64,000 bases of DNA from JAUZRW01 sp964549915 (GTDB lineage: Bacteria; Chloroflexota; Anaerolineae; Aggregatilineales; Phototrophicaceae): positions 4,341 to 68,340 of the forward strand of contig CAZJWX010000015.1 in NCBI GenBank assembly GCA_964549915.1, in the 5' to 3' direction. The position numbers and the translations under genes were made by a program. The notes below the pieces were generated by a model. That model was not told the origin of the DNA and searched no databases. It worked only from the letters and a program-made list of their open reading frames with translations. The stretch's first letter is position 1. Each line of letters opens with the position of its first letter. Positions 16,665 to 24,737 of the stretch are shown here, in pieces.

Positions 16665-17432
16665 ATGTACCACCCGATGACGACGCTCTTCGGGCGCACC
16701 TGGAGCACGTACACCGTCTTGCTGATGATCGGGATTCTGTTGAGCATCGCCTGGATGCTGCTGCGTGCCAGACCAGGGACGCGCCGCGATACGCTGGATG
16801 CCTGCTTGCTGGCCCTGGTGGGCGGTGTGCTGCTTGGGCGGGCGGGGCATGTGCTGCTGCACTGGGCATATTTCCGCGACCACACGGAAGAGATCACGCA
16901 GCTCTATTTCCAGGGCGGTTTGAGCGTGCATGGTGTGCTGTTGGGGGCGGGGCTGGGGCTGCTGATCGGGGCACGCTGGCGCGAACTGGATGTCAGGCAC
17001 CTGCTCGATTCTGCGGCGTTCAGCGTACCACTGCTGGGGCTGGCGGCCTGGTGGGGCTGCGCCGCCAATGCCTGCGCCTATGGTGCACCCGTGCAGCAGA
17101 TGACTGAATATCCGCCGCTGCTGACCTGGATTGAGCCGGACATCTACGGAATTGTGGAACCGCGTTTCGCTGCACAGCGCATCGGCATGGCTCTTTCCGC
17201 TTCATTACTGATCCTTACGGGGATGGCCTTCTGGCGGGATTGGTTCGTCGGAAAGCGTTTACCGCTGGCGATTCTTGCGCTGAGTCTGGGAAATTTCATG
17301 GTGGAGTTTATGCGCGTAGATTACATTTCGTTGCGCGATCCCCTCTCCCCGGAGGCGGCGCTGTACCTCGTCGTCATGCTGCTGAGCGCCGCCTTCCTGG
17401 TACGAAATGCTCGTAGTCAAACAGAATCTTAA
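16665..17432 (+). CDS. Divergent Lgt-like prolipoprotein diacylglyceryl transferase, 255 aa
   Basis: Polytopic membrane protein with about seven helices. QGGLSVHGVLLGAGLGLLIG matches the Lgt motif with its essential histidine (H103 of E. coli), and LGNFMVEFMRVDY resembles the C-terminal E/R-containing motif. In canonical Lgt a G-R-x-G-N-F-x-N-x-E motif carries an essential arginine; here the aligned stretch reads AWWGCAANACAYG, so that arginine appears to be tryptophan. It may be a second, altered Lgt or a relative with another acceptor. Lipoboxes at 35617 and 53722 show that the cell needs an Lgt. ATG at 16665 is used; a second ATG lies 15 bases on. Confidence 0.75.
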   Translation: MYHPMTTLFGRTWSTYTVLLMIGILLSIAWMLLRARPGTRRDTLDACLLALVGGVLLGRAGHVLLHWAYFRDHTEEITQLYFQGGLSVHGVLLGAGLGLLIGARWRELDVRHLLDSAAFSVPLLGLAAWWGCAANACAYGAPVQQMTEYPPLLTWIEPDIYGIVEPRFAAQRIGMALSASLLILTGMAFWRDWFVGKRLPLAILALSLGNFMVEFMRVDYISLRDPLSPEAALYLVVMLLSAAFLVRNARSQTES

Positions 17433-17571
17433 CGTTTGTGTGCCGATGGCGTATGAAAGCAGAGACGATTGTAAATATTCTGCAATTGTTCATCGTTGGA
17501 ATACGGTTTGTGTGCTAGGCTCAGAATAACAGAACTGGACACAATACACATACACCAACGACGAGCGAACG

Positions 17572-17982
17572 ATGATCTACAAATGTCAATGGCTCTGGCC
17601 GGATCGAATTCTCTATTTGCAGCTATCGGGTAACTTCAGCATGGAAGCTTACAACGCAATTCAGGCGACTCTCCTGCGTGAGTTCGAATCCTCGGAGGAG
17701 TCCGTGCATCTCTTGCTGGACGTGCGCCCCTACCAGGGGGACTTGCGCAAGCTCTTCTGGCAAATCAAAGGGATTATCCCCGCTTCGCCCAATATGAAGG
17801 GGTGGGTGCTGGTGCTGAGCACTGCCCCTGTCTCGACCCTGGTTGGCGGTGCGATGCCGCGCCGCGATGTGCCGCGCTGGAAGCAAATCGACAATCTGAC
17901 GACGGCGGTTCACTTCCTGGCAGAACAGGATGAGACGCTGGACGCGGATGCGATTCTGGTTTCCGTCGCTGCCCAGCTTTGA
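17572..17982 (+). CDS. STAS/SpoIIAA-like small protein, 136 aa
   Basis: Soluble single domain. The pattern of a beta strand DRILYLQLSGNFS, a helix, the strand VHLLLDVRPYQGD and a final helix AVHFLAEQDETL resembles STAS-like folds used in anti-sigma antagonists and lipid-binding SpoIIAA-like proteins. No serine phosphorylation motif is evident. It lies upstream of, and in the same direction as, the histidine kinase, separated by 230 bases with a possible promoter, so it is likely transcribed alone. Function unknown. Confidence 0.65.
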   Translation: MIYKCQWLWPDRILYLQLSGNFSMEAYNAIQATLLREFESSEESVHLLLDVRPYQGDLRKLFWQIKGIIPASPNMKGWVLVLSTAPVSTLVGGAMPRRDVPRWKQIDNLTTAVHFLAEQDETLDADAILVSVAAQL

Positions 17983-18091
17983 CGCGAGCCACCCGTCCCC
18001 TATCCCGCTGACTGATCCACCCCCGCAGGGCGCTCCGTGCGCCCACGTTCCCCATCATTGTGGAAGCATTGCAGAAAATGTTGCAAAGGCA

Positions 18092-18121
18092 TTGTTTCCT
18101 CAAAAGCGTTTTCGGTATAGG
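18092..18121 (+). promoter_or_regulatory. Possible promoter of the histidine kinase gene
   Basis: TTGTTT (18092-18097) and TATAGG (18116-18121) are separated by 18 bases. Both boxes match the consensus at four of six positions. Transcription would start near 18128, about 85 bases before the start codon. Confidence 0.35.
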
Positions 18122-18212
18122 ATTACGCGCAAGCCTACCATATCCGTGAGATTCTCGTTACACTGGTCGCACAGTCGCAGGGCGAAACCAGCGAGGTTTG
18201 ACCGGATACCAT

Positions 18213-19829
18213 ATGGAACAACAGGGTCTTTATTTGCAAAATCAACTATTACATGAAGAAATCAGGCGGCGTGTGGATCAGATTAGCGCCATTAACAAGG
18301 TTGCGACGACGGTCGGGCATTCGTTGGATTTGCAGGTGACGCTCGATACGGCGCTGAAGGCCGTAACCAGCGTCGTCGGGGCGGAAGCAGCGGGCATCAG
18401 CTTGATTGATTACGAGACGGGCGATGTCGTGCTGCGCGCCCAATTGGGCTGGATCAACGATTTCGTGGTCAACAACCCCATGCGCATCCCGGCGGGGGAA
18501 GGCATGTCCGGGCAGGTCATCCACAACGATGATCTGATCGTCCATAACAACCTCACGGGCGATGAAGATTACGCCGTCCCCAGTTTCAGCAAGGAAGCCT
18601 TCCGTTCCATTGCCATGGCTCCCATGCACGCACGCGGGCGCATCATCGGCATCCTCAGCATCATGAGCCATAAGGCGGATCGCTTCGACAAAGACCTGGT
18701 TGAAGTGCTCAAAGCGATTGCGGATACGGTCGCCGTCAGCATCGAGAATGCGCGACTGCACGAGCAGCACGTCGAGCAGGAGAATCGCCTCAACGCGATT
18801 TTACACTCGACCGCAGATGGCATCATCGCCACCGATCAGAACAGCCGCATCAGTCTGGTGAACCAGGCTGCCGCGACGATGCTCGATGTCAGGCCGGGGG
18901 AATTGCTGGGCGTGCCGCTGCGCGAAGCCGATATTCAGGTGCGCGTGCGCGATAAGCTGCTGCTGGCGCTGACATCCGAAGCGCTGGAGAGCACCGAGAG
19001 CTTCCAGGTCTCGCTGGAAGAAGGCCGTGAACTGGCCGTCTATGTCTCCCCGGTGCACATCAACAGCCAGGTAGAGGGCGAGAGCAACATGGATGGCTGG
19101 GTGATCGTCTTGCAGGACATCACGCACATCCGGGAGGCCGAACTGGCGCGGGTGCATTTCATGCAGGCGGCAGCACACGACATGAAGAATCCCCTCAGCG
19201 TCACGCAGAAGTCGATCCACATGCTGGAGAGCATGGTCGAAGAAGCCGATGAGACCATGCGCGAGGTCCTGGAAATCGCCGGGAGCGGTGTGGATCGCGT
19301 CAAGCGGTTGATTGACGATTTGCTCAATATCGAGAAGATTCAGAGCGGCTACGATTTCAAGCTGGCGGAAGTCGATATTCGCGAGATGTGCTACGAGATC
19401 AGCGCCCTCTGCCGCCCCACGATGGAGGCCAGCGGCACCGACTTCAGCGTGCAAATCGCCGACGATGTGCCACAGCGGCTGAATCTGGATCGCGAATGGA
19501 TGCACCGCGCGATGCACAATCTGCTGGAGAATGCCGCCAAGTACGCGCCAGAAGGACAGGTCGTCTTCAGCACGTACGTGCAGGACGAGGTGCTGCATTT
19601 TGAAGTGGTGGACAGCGGCCCCGGCATTCCCATCTGGGCGCAGTCGCGTATCTTCGACCGCTTCTACCGGGTGGCGGATCGTAAAGATGTGCGCGGGAGC
19701 GGCCTGGGGTTGGCGATTGTACGTTCAGTGGCGGAGGCGCACAACGGAAACGCCTATGTGCGCAGCCGTGAGGGTGAAGGCAGCACCTTCGGCATGGCAC
19801 TGCCTATCACAGAGAAAGCAAGCACGTGA
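18213..19829 (+). CDS. GAF-PAS sensor histidine kinase, soluble, 538 aa
   Basis: Domain order: short coiled N-terminus, GAF (about residues 25-185, GMSGQVIHNDDL), PAS (about 200-310, ILHSTADGIIATDQNSRI), HisKA with phospho-acceptor His in AAAHDMKNPLSVTQ, and HATPase with N-box NLLENAAKY, G1 VVDSGPGIP and G2 GSGLGLAIV. No membrane helix, so it senses a cytoplasmic signal, perhaps through a GAF ligand. A TTG 15 bases upstream is an alternative start. The final TGA overlaps the GTG of a zinc-ribbon miniprotein. No response regulator is adjacent. Confidence 0.93.
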   Translation: MEQQGLYLQNQLLHEEIRRRVDQISAINKVATTVGHSLDLQVTLDTALKAVTSVVGAEAAGISLIDYETGDVVLRAQLGWINDFVVNNPMRIPAGEGMSGQVIHNDDLIVHNNLTGDEDYAVPSFSKEAFRSIAMAPMHARGRIIGILSIMSHKADRFDKDLVEVLKAIADTVAVSIENARLHEQHVEQENRLNAILHSTADGIIATDQNSRISLVNQAAATMLDVRPGELLGVPLREADIQVRVRDKLLLALTSEALESTESFQVSLEEGRELAVYVSPVHINSQVEGESNMDGWVIVLQDITHIREAELARVHFMQAAAHDMKNPLSVTQKSIHMLESMVEEADETMREVLEIAGSGVDRVKRLIDDLLNIEKIQSGYDFKLAEVDIREMCYEISALCRPTMEASGTDFSVQIADDVPQRLNLDREWMHRAMHNLLENAAKYAPEGQVVFSTYVQDEVLHFEVVDSGPGIPIWAQSRIFDRFYRVADRKDVRGSGLGLAIVRSVAEAHNGNAYVRSREGEGSTFGMALPITEKAST

Positions 19830-20029
19830 CACAGGAAGACCATGAACAGGAGCGCCAGCGCACCACGCAAGAAGAAGAGCGCATCGTGCACTGGCGCTGT
19901 TTGAACTGCGGACAAACGCATTTCACGCATCCGGCTGAAAAACCCCCAGACATCTGCGATTACTGCCGCGATATGACCACCTGGGAGCGCGTTCCTATTC
20001 CGACGGATCGATCACAGCGGCCTGATTGA
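19826..20029 (+). CDS. Zinc-ribbon miniprotein coupled to histidine kinase, 67 aa
   Basis: GTG start overlaps the kinase stop by four bases (GTGA), a translational-coupling arrangement. The N-terminal third is Glu/Gln-rich; the rest carries C-x2-C (WRCLNCGQTHF) and C-x2-C (DICDYCRDMT) separated by 15 residues, a rubredoxin-like zinc ribbon that resembles the C-terminal domain of rubrerythrin-like proteins. It could be a redox or zinc sensor partner of the kinase (inference). Its 3' end overlaps the convergent ATPase gene by 35 bases. Confidence 0.7.
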   Translation: MTQEDHEQERQRTTQEEERIVHWRCLNCGQTHFTHPAEKPPDICDYCRDMTTWERVPIPTDRSQRPD

Positions 20030-20768
20030 TCGCGTCGCGCACATCTCGTGCTGTGTGCAAGAAGGCATCGGTGTACATCATCTCTAGCTGGCGTGGGCGT
20101 TCCAGCGGCACTTCGAAGTCCGCGATGATGCGCCCTGGTCGCTGGCTCAGCACCAGAATGCGATCCGCCAGCAGCACCGCCTCGTTGATGTCATGCGTGA
20201 CCATCACGACCGTCGGCTTTTCCGCCGCCCACAGCTTCAGCAGATCCAGGCTGATGCGTTCTCGTGTCAGGGCATCCAGCGCGCCGAACGGTTCATCCAG
20301 CAGCAGCACCTGGGGATGCTGCACGAGCACACGCCCCAGCGCGACTCGTTGCGCCATCCCGCCGGAAAGCGCCGCCGGGTAAGAATCGCCGAATTCTTCC
20401 AGGCCGAGTGCGGGTAGCAAGGCATCGACCTGTTCCAGGCGCTCCTGCCGGGAGACGCCGCCCAGTTCCAGTGGCAGGGCGATGTTATCGCGCACGGTGC
20501 GCCAGGGCATCAGATTCGCGTCCTGGAACATCAGCGCGACTTCCGGAGTCGGCTGGGTGATGAGCTTGCCATCTGCCAGAATGCGCCCTGTTGTGAGTTG
20601 CTGCAACCCGGCGATGGCGCGGATCAAAGTGGTTTTTCCGCTGCCACTAGGGCCGAGCAGCGCGACGAAGCTCTCGTCTTCGATGCCGCAAGAAACGGGG
20701 CCGAGCGCGGCGAGTCCGCTGCCTTCTCCGTTGAAGATCACGCTCGCGCCCTGGATGTGTAACTGCAT
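19995..20768 (-). CDS. Riboflavin ABC importer ATPase
   Basis: Nitrate/taurine/pyrimidine-precursor type ABC ATPase, 257 aa. Walker A GPSGSGKTT, Q-loop FQDANLMPWRTV, signature LSGGMAQRVALGR, Walker B LLLDEPFGALDALTR and H-loop VMVTHDINEA are complete. It is the last gene of an operon led by an FMN riboswitch, permease and binding protein. Published RibXY systems name the permease RibX and binding protein RibY; the ATPase has no settled symbol. It energises uptake at the cytoplasmic membrane face. Confidence 0.92.
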   Translation of the reverse strand: MQLHIQGASVIFNGEGSGLAALGPVSCGIEDESFVALLGPSGSGKTTLIRAIAGLQQLTTGRILADGKLITQPTPEVALMFQDANLMPWRTVRDNIALPLELGGVSRQERLEQVDALLPALGLEEFGDSYPAALSGGMAQRVALGRVLVQHPQVLLLDEPFGALDALTRERISLDLLKLWAAEKPTVVMVTHDINEAVLLADRILVLSQRPGRIIADFEVPLERPRQLEMMYTDAFLHTARDVRDAINQAAVIDPSE

Positions 20769-20862
20769 GAGTGTCTGTCCTTCGATACCCGCGAAACGGT
20801 TGCAAGGGGCGATGTATCAATCGCCCCTGTTGCCCCTGGCACAGGCTGGACTGCGCTTCGCC

Positions 20863-21993
20863 TCATTCCGCCTCGGGCAGGTACTCATTCGTGTAGATCG
20901 CGTCCAGGTTGACGGGTTCGTCCAGCAAGCCCAACGTCAGCAGCGTATCCTGCATATTCTCCCAGGATTCCAGGTCGCTGAACCCCAGCCGTTCGGCATT
21001 CCACAGCGGGATCGACGCCAGCAGCACATCGAACTGCAGCAGGGTCTCGTCGTCGAAGTCGGCGGCGAGCGTTTCGCGCAGTTCGGCATGGCGTTCGTAG
21101 AGTGCTTCCGCCGTGAAGTCACGGGCCAGGAAGGCTTCTTGCTCGGCGGCCTGGGTTTCCAGGGCTTCTTCCAGTTCTGCGCTCAGCGGCAAGCCTTCAA
21201 TGAAGGGCGCACTGAGCAGGTAGGCGCGTGCCGGATTCTCGATGGCGATGCGCAGTCCGGCGTCATAGCCCCTCAACACATCACGCACCAATTCCGGCTG
21301 GTTTTCCAGCGTCTCCTGGTTGGTGATGATGCCGTTGGACACCAGATCCACGACATCCGCGATGTAGAGCACTTCGACATCGCTCACATCACCGCAGTCT
21401 TCATTGGCAGCGCGGTTGCGAATTTGCAGCGGTTCATTGTTGACGTAGATGACCGAGGCATCCACCGCGCCCACGCAGAAGACTTCCGGTGCAGCGAAGC
21501 CGATTTCCTCGAGCTGTACATCGGTCTCTTCCAGGTCGGCTGTTTCCAGCAGTGTCGTGAAGCCCGTGTAAGTCGCGCCGAAGCGCCCCGGAATCCCTAC
21601 GCGCAGCCCCACCAGGTCTTCGACCGAGGCGATTTCCTGCGATCCGCTGGAGACGACGCCAATCGGATATTCCTGGAACCACTCGTAGACGTAAACGATC
21701 GGGCGCCCGCCAGCCGCCGCCAGGATGACCTGCTCCCCGCTGACAACGCCGAACTGCGATTGTCCGCTGGCGACGAGATCGACGACATCTGGCTCATTCA
21801 GGTATTCCAGCGTGAGATCGATTCCCGCTTCCGCGAAGCTGCCGGAACCAATTGCCGCATACATGGGCGCGAACTGCACATTGGGGACGAAGGTCATCAG
21901 CAGCGTGAGGGGCTGCGTCTGAGTCTGTGCCATCCCCGGCGCAATGAAGAGGATCAAGGTGAACAGCAAAATCGTAAGACGACGTATGACCAT
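20863..21993 (-). CDS. ribY: Riboflavin-binding protein RibY-like (NMT1/THI5 family)
   Basis: Secreted binding protein, 376 aa; residues 1-22 are a signal peptide ending GMAQ, without lipobox. PLTLLMTFVPNVQFAPMYAAIGSG is the characteristic first segment of NMT1/THI5-like proteins, which bind pyrimidines, thiamine precursors or riboflavin. The FMN riboswitch at the head of the operon identifies riboflavin as the likely ligand, as in the RibY of Chloroflexus described in the literature. Spacing is 49 bases from the permease and 94 bases to the ATPase. Assignment of ligand rests on the riboswitch. Confidence 0.88.
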   Translation of the reverse strand: MVIRRLTILLFTLILFIAPGMAQTQTQPLTLLMTFVPNVQFAPMYAAIGSGSFAEAGIDLTLEYLNEPDVVDLVASGQSQFGVVSGEQVILAAAGGRPIVYVYEWFQEYPIGVVSSGSQEIASVEDLVGLRVGIPGRFGATYTGFTTLLETADLEETDVQLEEIGFAAPEVFCVGAVDASVIYVNNEPLQIRNRAANEDCGDVSDVEVLYIADVVDLVSNGIITNQETLENQPELVRDVLRGYDAGLRIAIENPARAYLLSAPFIEGLPLSAELEEALETQAAEQEAFLARDFTAEALYERHAELRETLAADFDDETLLQFDVLLASIPLWNAERLGFSDLESWENMQDTLLTLGLLDEPVNLDAIYTNEYLPEAE

Positions 21994-22042
21994 CGGTTAC
22001 TTGTACCTTTCGGGATGATATGGATTGGCTGGTAGGGTTGCC

Positions 22043-22876
22043 TCAAGACTTTTGCCAGCGCAGAGCGTAACGCTCCAACGCGGCGACTGTCAGGTACAGC
22101 GAGAGCGCCAGTGCCGTCATCGTGAAGACCGCCACGAAGACCAACGGGGTATCGAACTGGCTGCGCGCACGCATCACCAGGAATCCCAGCCCTTCGCTGG
22201 CGTTGATGAACTCCCCGACCACGGCGCCGATCACGGCGAGAGTCGCGCTGGTCTTCAACCCCGTCAGCAACACCGGAAGCGCCGCCGGGATCTCCAGCTT
22301 GCGGAAGGTCTGCCAGGAGGTTGCATTCAGCGATCGCAGCAGGTCGCGCAGATTGCCCGGGACGCTGCGGATGCCAACGACGGTGTTCATCAGTGTGGGG
22401 AAGAAGACGATTACGGCGCTGGTGATGACCTTGCTGGTCGGCCCGCTGCCGAACCAGATGATCAGCAGCGGCGCATAGGCTACGACGGGGGTCGCCTGGA
22501 AAGCGACAATCACAGGAGAAAGCATCTCGCCCAGCAGGCGATTCTTGGCGATGGCATAGCCCAGCAGCGTCCCCAACCCCACGCCGAAGAAGAGGCCGCG
22601 CAGCATCTCGTCTGCGGTCACGCTGATGTGGCGCAGCAGCGTCCCGTCGCGCAGCACTTCGCCGAAGGTCTGCAGCACTTCGGCTGGTGCGGGAATGATG
22701 AAGCGTGGGTAGACTTCCAGCGCGACGACGAGCTGCCAGCCCGCCAGAATCGCGCCCAGGGTGAGCAGGGGCAGCAGGCTCCGTGCCCAGCGCAGCAGGC
22801 GTCCCTGCTGGGAGGACATGGCCGCCTTATGCTTCGGCTCTGCCGTCGTTTCGATCTTGAGGAATGTTTCTGCCAT
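22043..22876 (-). CDS. ribX: Riboflavin ABC importer permease RibX-like
   Basis: Six-helix permease of the SsuC/ThiX/RibX type, 277 aa. The EAA-like coupling loop is DLLRSLNATSWQTFRKLEIPAALPVLLTGLK. ATG at 22876 (MAETFLKIETTAEP) is the real start: the longer frame would run through a terminator-like hairpin and toward the riboswitch. First gene of the operon, about 160 bases after the FMN aptamer. The start codon lies directly behind a GC-rich hairpin with U5, so FMN binding can block transcription or translation. Confidence 0.92.
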   Translation of the reverse strand: MAETFLKIETTAEPKHKAAMSSQQGRLLRWARSLLPLLTLGAILAGWQLVVALEVYPRFIIPAPAEVLQTFGEVLRDGTLLRHISVTADEMLRGLFFGVGLGTLLGYAIAKNRLLGEMLSPVIVAFQATPVVAYAPLLIIWFGSGPTSKVITSAVIVFFPTLMNTVVGIRSVPGNLRDLLRSLNATSWQTFRKLEIPAALPVLLTGLKTSATLAVIGAVVGEFINASEGLGFLVMRARSQFDTPLVFVAVFTMTALALSLYLTVAALERYALRWQKS

Positions 22877-22877
22877 G

Positions 22878-22911
22878 AAAAAGCCCCGCGTTCTCTCGAA
22901 CCAAACGGGGC
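22878..22911 (-). terminator. Riboswitch-linked terminator or ribosome-site sequestor
   Basis: On the minus strand GCCCCG (complement of 22906-22911) pairs with CGGGGC (complement of 22883-22888) around a 17-base loop, followed at once by TTTTT and then C-ATG. A terminator hairpin ending two bases before the start codon is the expected expression platform. The GGGG within the 3' arm is also the only ribosome-site-like sequence, so translational control is possible. Confidence 0.75.
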
Positions 22912-23038
22912 AGGGGTAGCGCAACAGACGCAATCGACTTTGGCCTGATACCCGGTGGGTATGCCAAAAGACGATGCGGTACACGTACGCCACAGACATC
23001 GCAACGCTACTTACCACATTTTGCACGCTGCGCTGGTC

Positions 23039-23214
23039 AACCTTCTCCCATCCGGACTATCACCGTCGGCTCTGGACTCTAACCAGATCCACCGGCATCG
23101 CACGTTGGCGATGACGCACCCACGAAGATCGTGGACGACACGGGTCACGGGCTTGGTGCGTGCATTGCGCCACACCATACCGTCGGTAGGGAATTTCACC
23201 CTGCCCCGAAGGTT
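23039..23214 (-). promoter_or_regulatory. FMN riboswitch (RFN element)
   Basis: Read on the minus strand, the 5' part has GGGCAGGGTGAAATTCCC followed by TACCGACGGTAT, and the 3' part has GAGTCCAGAGCCGACGGT, then ATAGTCCGGATGGGAGAAGG, all hallmark RFN segments. The closing stem P1 is AACCTTC (complement of 23208-23214) with GAAGGTT (complement of 23039-23045). The aptamer is about 176 bases because one variable hairpin is long. It precedes the RibX-like permease and should switch the operon off when FMN is abundant. Confidence 0.97.
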
Positions 23215-23293
23215 TCACATCTGTAGTTTGTTACAGTATATCAGGTGCAGCGGCAAAATCAATGAATTCTCATCCAAAGGTCAGTGATGTTTG

Positions 23294-24403
23294 TCATGAA
23301 TTTGCACGCTGTGGGATCGTCCGCCAGCCCAGCAGCACCGCGAGGAGCAGTGCAGCGGCGGGCAGCGCCGGGATCATGAAGCGCATGAAGGCACCTGTCC
23401 AGGAGTAGTAGTAGACGCTGTAGAGCGCGATGTAGGACAGAAGCCATCCGCCGATCAGCAGGCCGGGAACCCAGCGCAGCCGCCAGAGTGCCGCCGCCAG
23501 CGCCGCCGCGCCAGCGATGATGGCCAGCAGCGCCACGCCCCCCATCCGCTCCCAGATGATGCCGAGCGCATCCAGCAAATAGCGGAGGCTGAAGAGGCCG
23601 TCCGGCGGCAGGTCTTCCAGGGCGGTGTAGCCTGTAGTGAAGGGGCTGCCAAAGAACGTCTGATTGTAGAGCATCTGCGGGGCGAAGAAGAGCAGCGCTG
23701 CAACCACCAGCACAACGGTCATGCGCCACTGCTTTTCCAGCAAGAAGAGGCCACCGATGACGAAAGCGATCAGCAAACCCGTGAAACGCAGCATGCCGAT
23801 GAAGCCCAGCAGCGCCCCCAGCAGAATCACATCCCGCGCCTGATAGCCGCCCTTGCGCGTCCGCAAGTACCACCACGCTGCCAGCAGGGTGAAGAACGCG
23901 GTCGGCCCATCGGAGAGCATCTGCGCCCAGGTCATGTGGATGGCAATCACTTCCGCCATTTCCGCGTTCCAGATGAGGTTGAAGCCCACCAGCGCCAGCA
24001 GCGGCAACGCCGCATACAGCAAGGCCGCGATGTTCGCGGTGATTTCGCTGCGGGTGATGTGCCGCGTCAAATCCGCCAGCAGCAGAATCGCCAGCGGAAA
24101 GGCGATTGCAGACCAGAAGAGCGCAATCGGCTGCACCAGCGCCGCAAAATCCGGCGCGATGACCCAGGAGAACGGCAAAATCAATAACGGAAAGCCCCAG
24201 GGATATTTCGCATCTTCGATTTCGCCGCTGCGCAAATCCAGCATTTGCTCGTGGTAGAGGAATTCGTCACCACCGTGATGAAACCAGTACCAGCCCCGAT
24301 GCGCTTGTTTCGTCTGCTGCGGCAGGATGTCCGCCGCGAAGAGCAACAGGGTGAACAGGTGCAATGCCACAGCCAGCGCGAGCAAAAGTCGGTATCGGCT
24401 CAT
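23294..24403 (-). CDS. Polytopic glycosyltransferase-39-like membrane protein, 369 aa
   Basis: About ten hydrophobic helices. The first outer loop contains GGDEFLYHEQMLDLRSG, resembling the D/E-containing loop 1 of GT39/ArnT-type lipid-linked sugar transferases, and YPWGFPLLILPF follows. At 369 aa it is shorter than standard ArnT proteins and lacks a C-terminal soluble domain. GGAG lies 6 bases before ATG. Its neighbour upstream on the same strand is a CgeB-like glycosyltransferase, suggesting a role in surface glycan transfer (inference). Confidence 0.7.
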   Translation of the reverse strand: MSRYRLLLALAVALHLFTLLLFAADILPQQTKQAHRGWYWFHHGGDEFLYHEQMLDLRSGEIEDAKYPWGFPLLILPFSWVIAPDFAALVQPIALFWSAIAFPLAILLLADLTRHITRSEITANIAALLYAALPLLALVGFNLIWNAEMAEVIAIHMTWAQMLSDGPTAFFTLLAAWWYLRTRKGGYQARDVILLGALLGFIGMLRFTGLLIAFVIGGLFLLEKQWRMTVVLVVAALLFFAPQMLYNQTFFGSPFTTGYTALEDLPPDGLFSLRYLLDALGIIWERMGGVALLAIIAGAAALAAALWRLRWVPGLLIGGWLLSYIALYSVYYYSWTGAFMRFMIPALPAAALLLAVLLGWRTIPQRANS

Positions 24404-24737
24404 CCCTCACTCCACAAGTCGTGTTGTGTCGGGGTAGGTTTGGTGGTCTCCAACTGAGTTCTGGGTTTTTCGCTGGCACTTCCCCACCCGAAATGCTCTG
24501 TCCGGAAAACGTTCCGAAATCCCCTCCACTTCGTAGAGGGAACTTGTACCGACTTGCTGGAGGATCGGGTACGAAGTGTTTTCTGCATACTGGCCGGATG
24601 AAGCACGAAATCCCTCCCCGATGCGCAAGGCGGGACCTGGTATCCCGCCAGGTAGTGGGGGCACGGAAGGGGGGATACAGGGGCAGTCAAATGATCCAAC
24701 GTCAACAGATTCTCCCCTACAGCATCACGACTGCGCA
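24404..24737. other. Hairpin-rich intergenic region
   Basis: No gene is supported. A perfect 7-bp stem GGCGGGA (24629-24635) / TCCCGCC (24643-24649) is present, with further C-run/G-run pairs around 24520-24540 and 24660-24690. The composition resembles 12175-12585, but no block is similar enough to call a shared repeat. Confidence 0.4.

Noticed and set aside
15571..16869. Minus-strand 432-residue frame spanning livM end and repeat copy B
   Set aside because: Crosses a terminator and repeat, antisense to livM, no domain.
17672..17690. GTTCGAATCC resembling a tRNA T-loop
   Set aside because: It lies inside the STAS-like coding sequence and no acceptor or anticodon stems can be formed around it.
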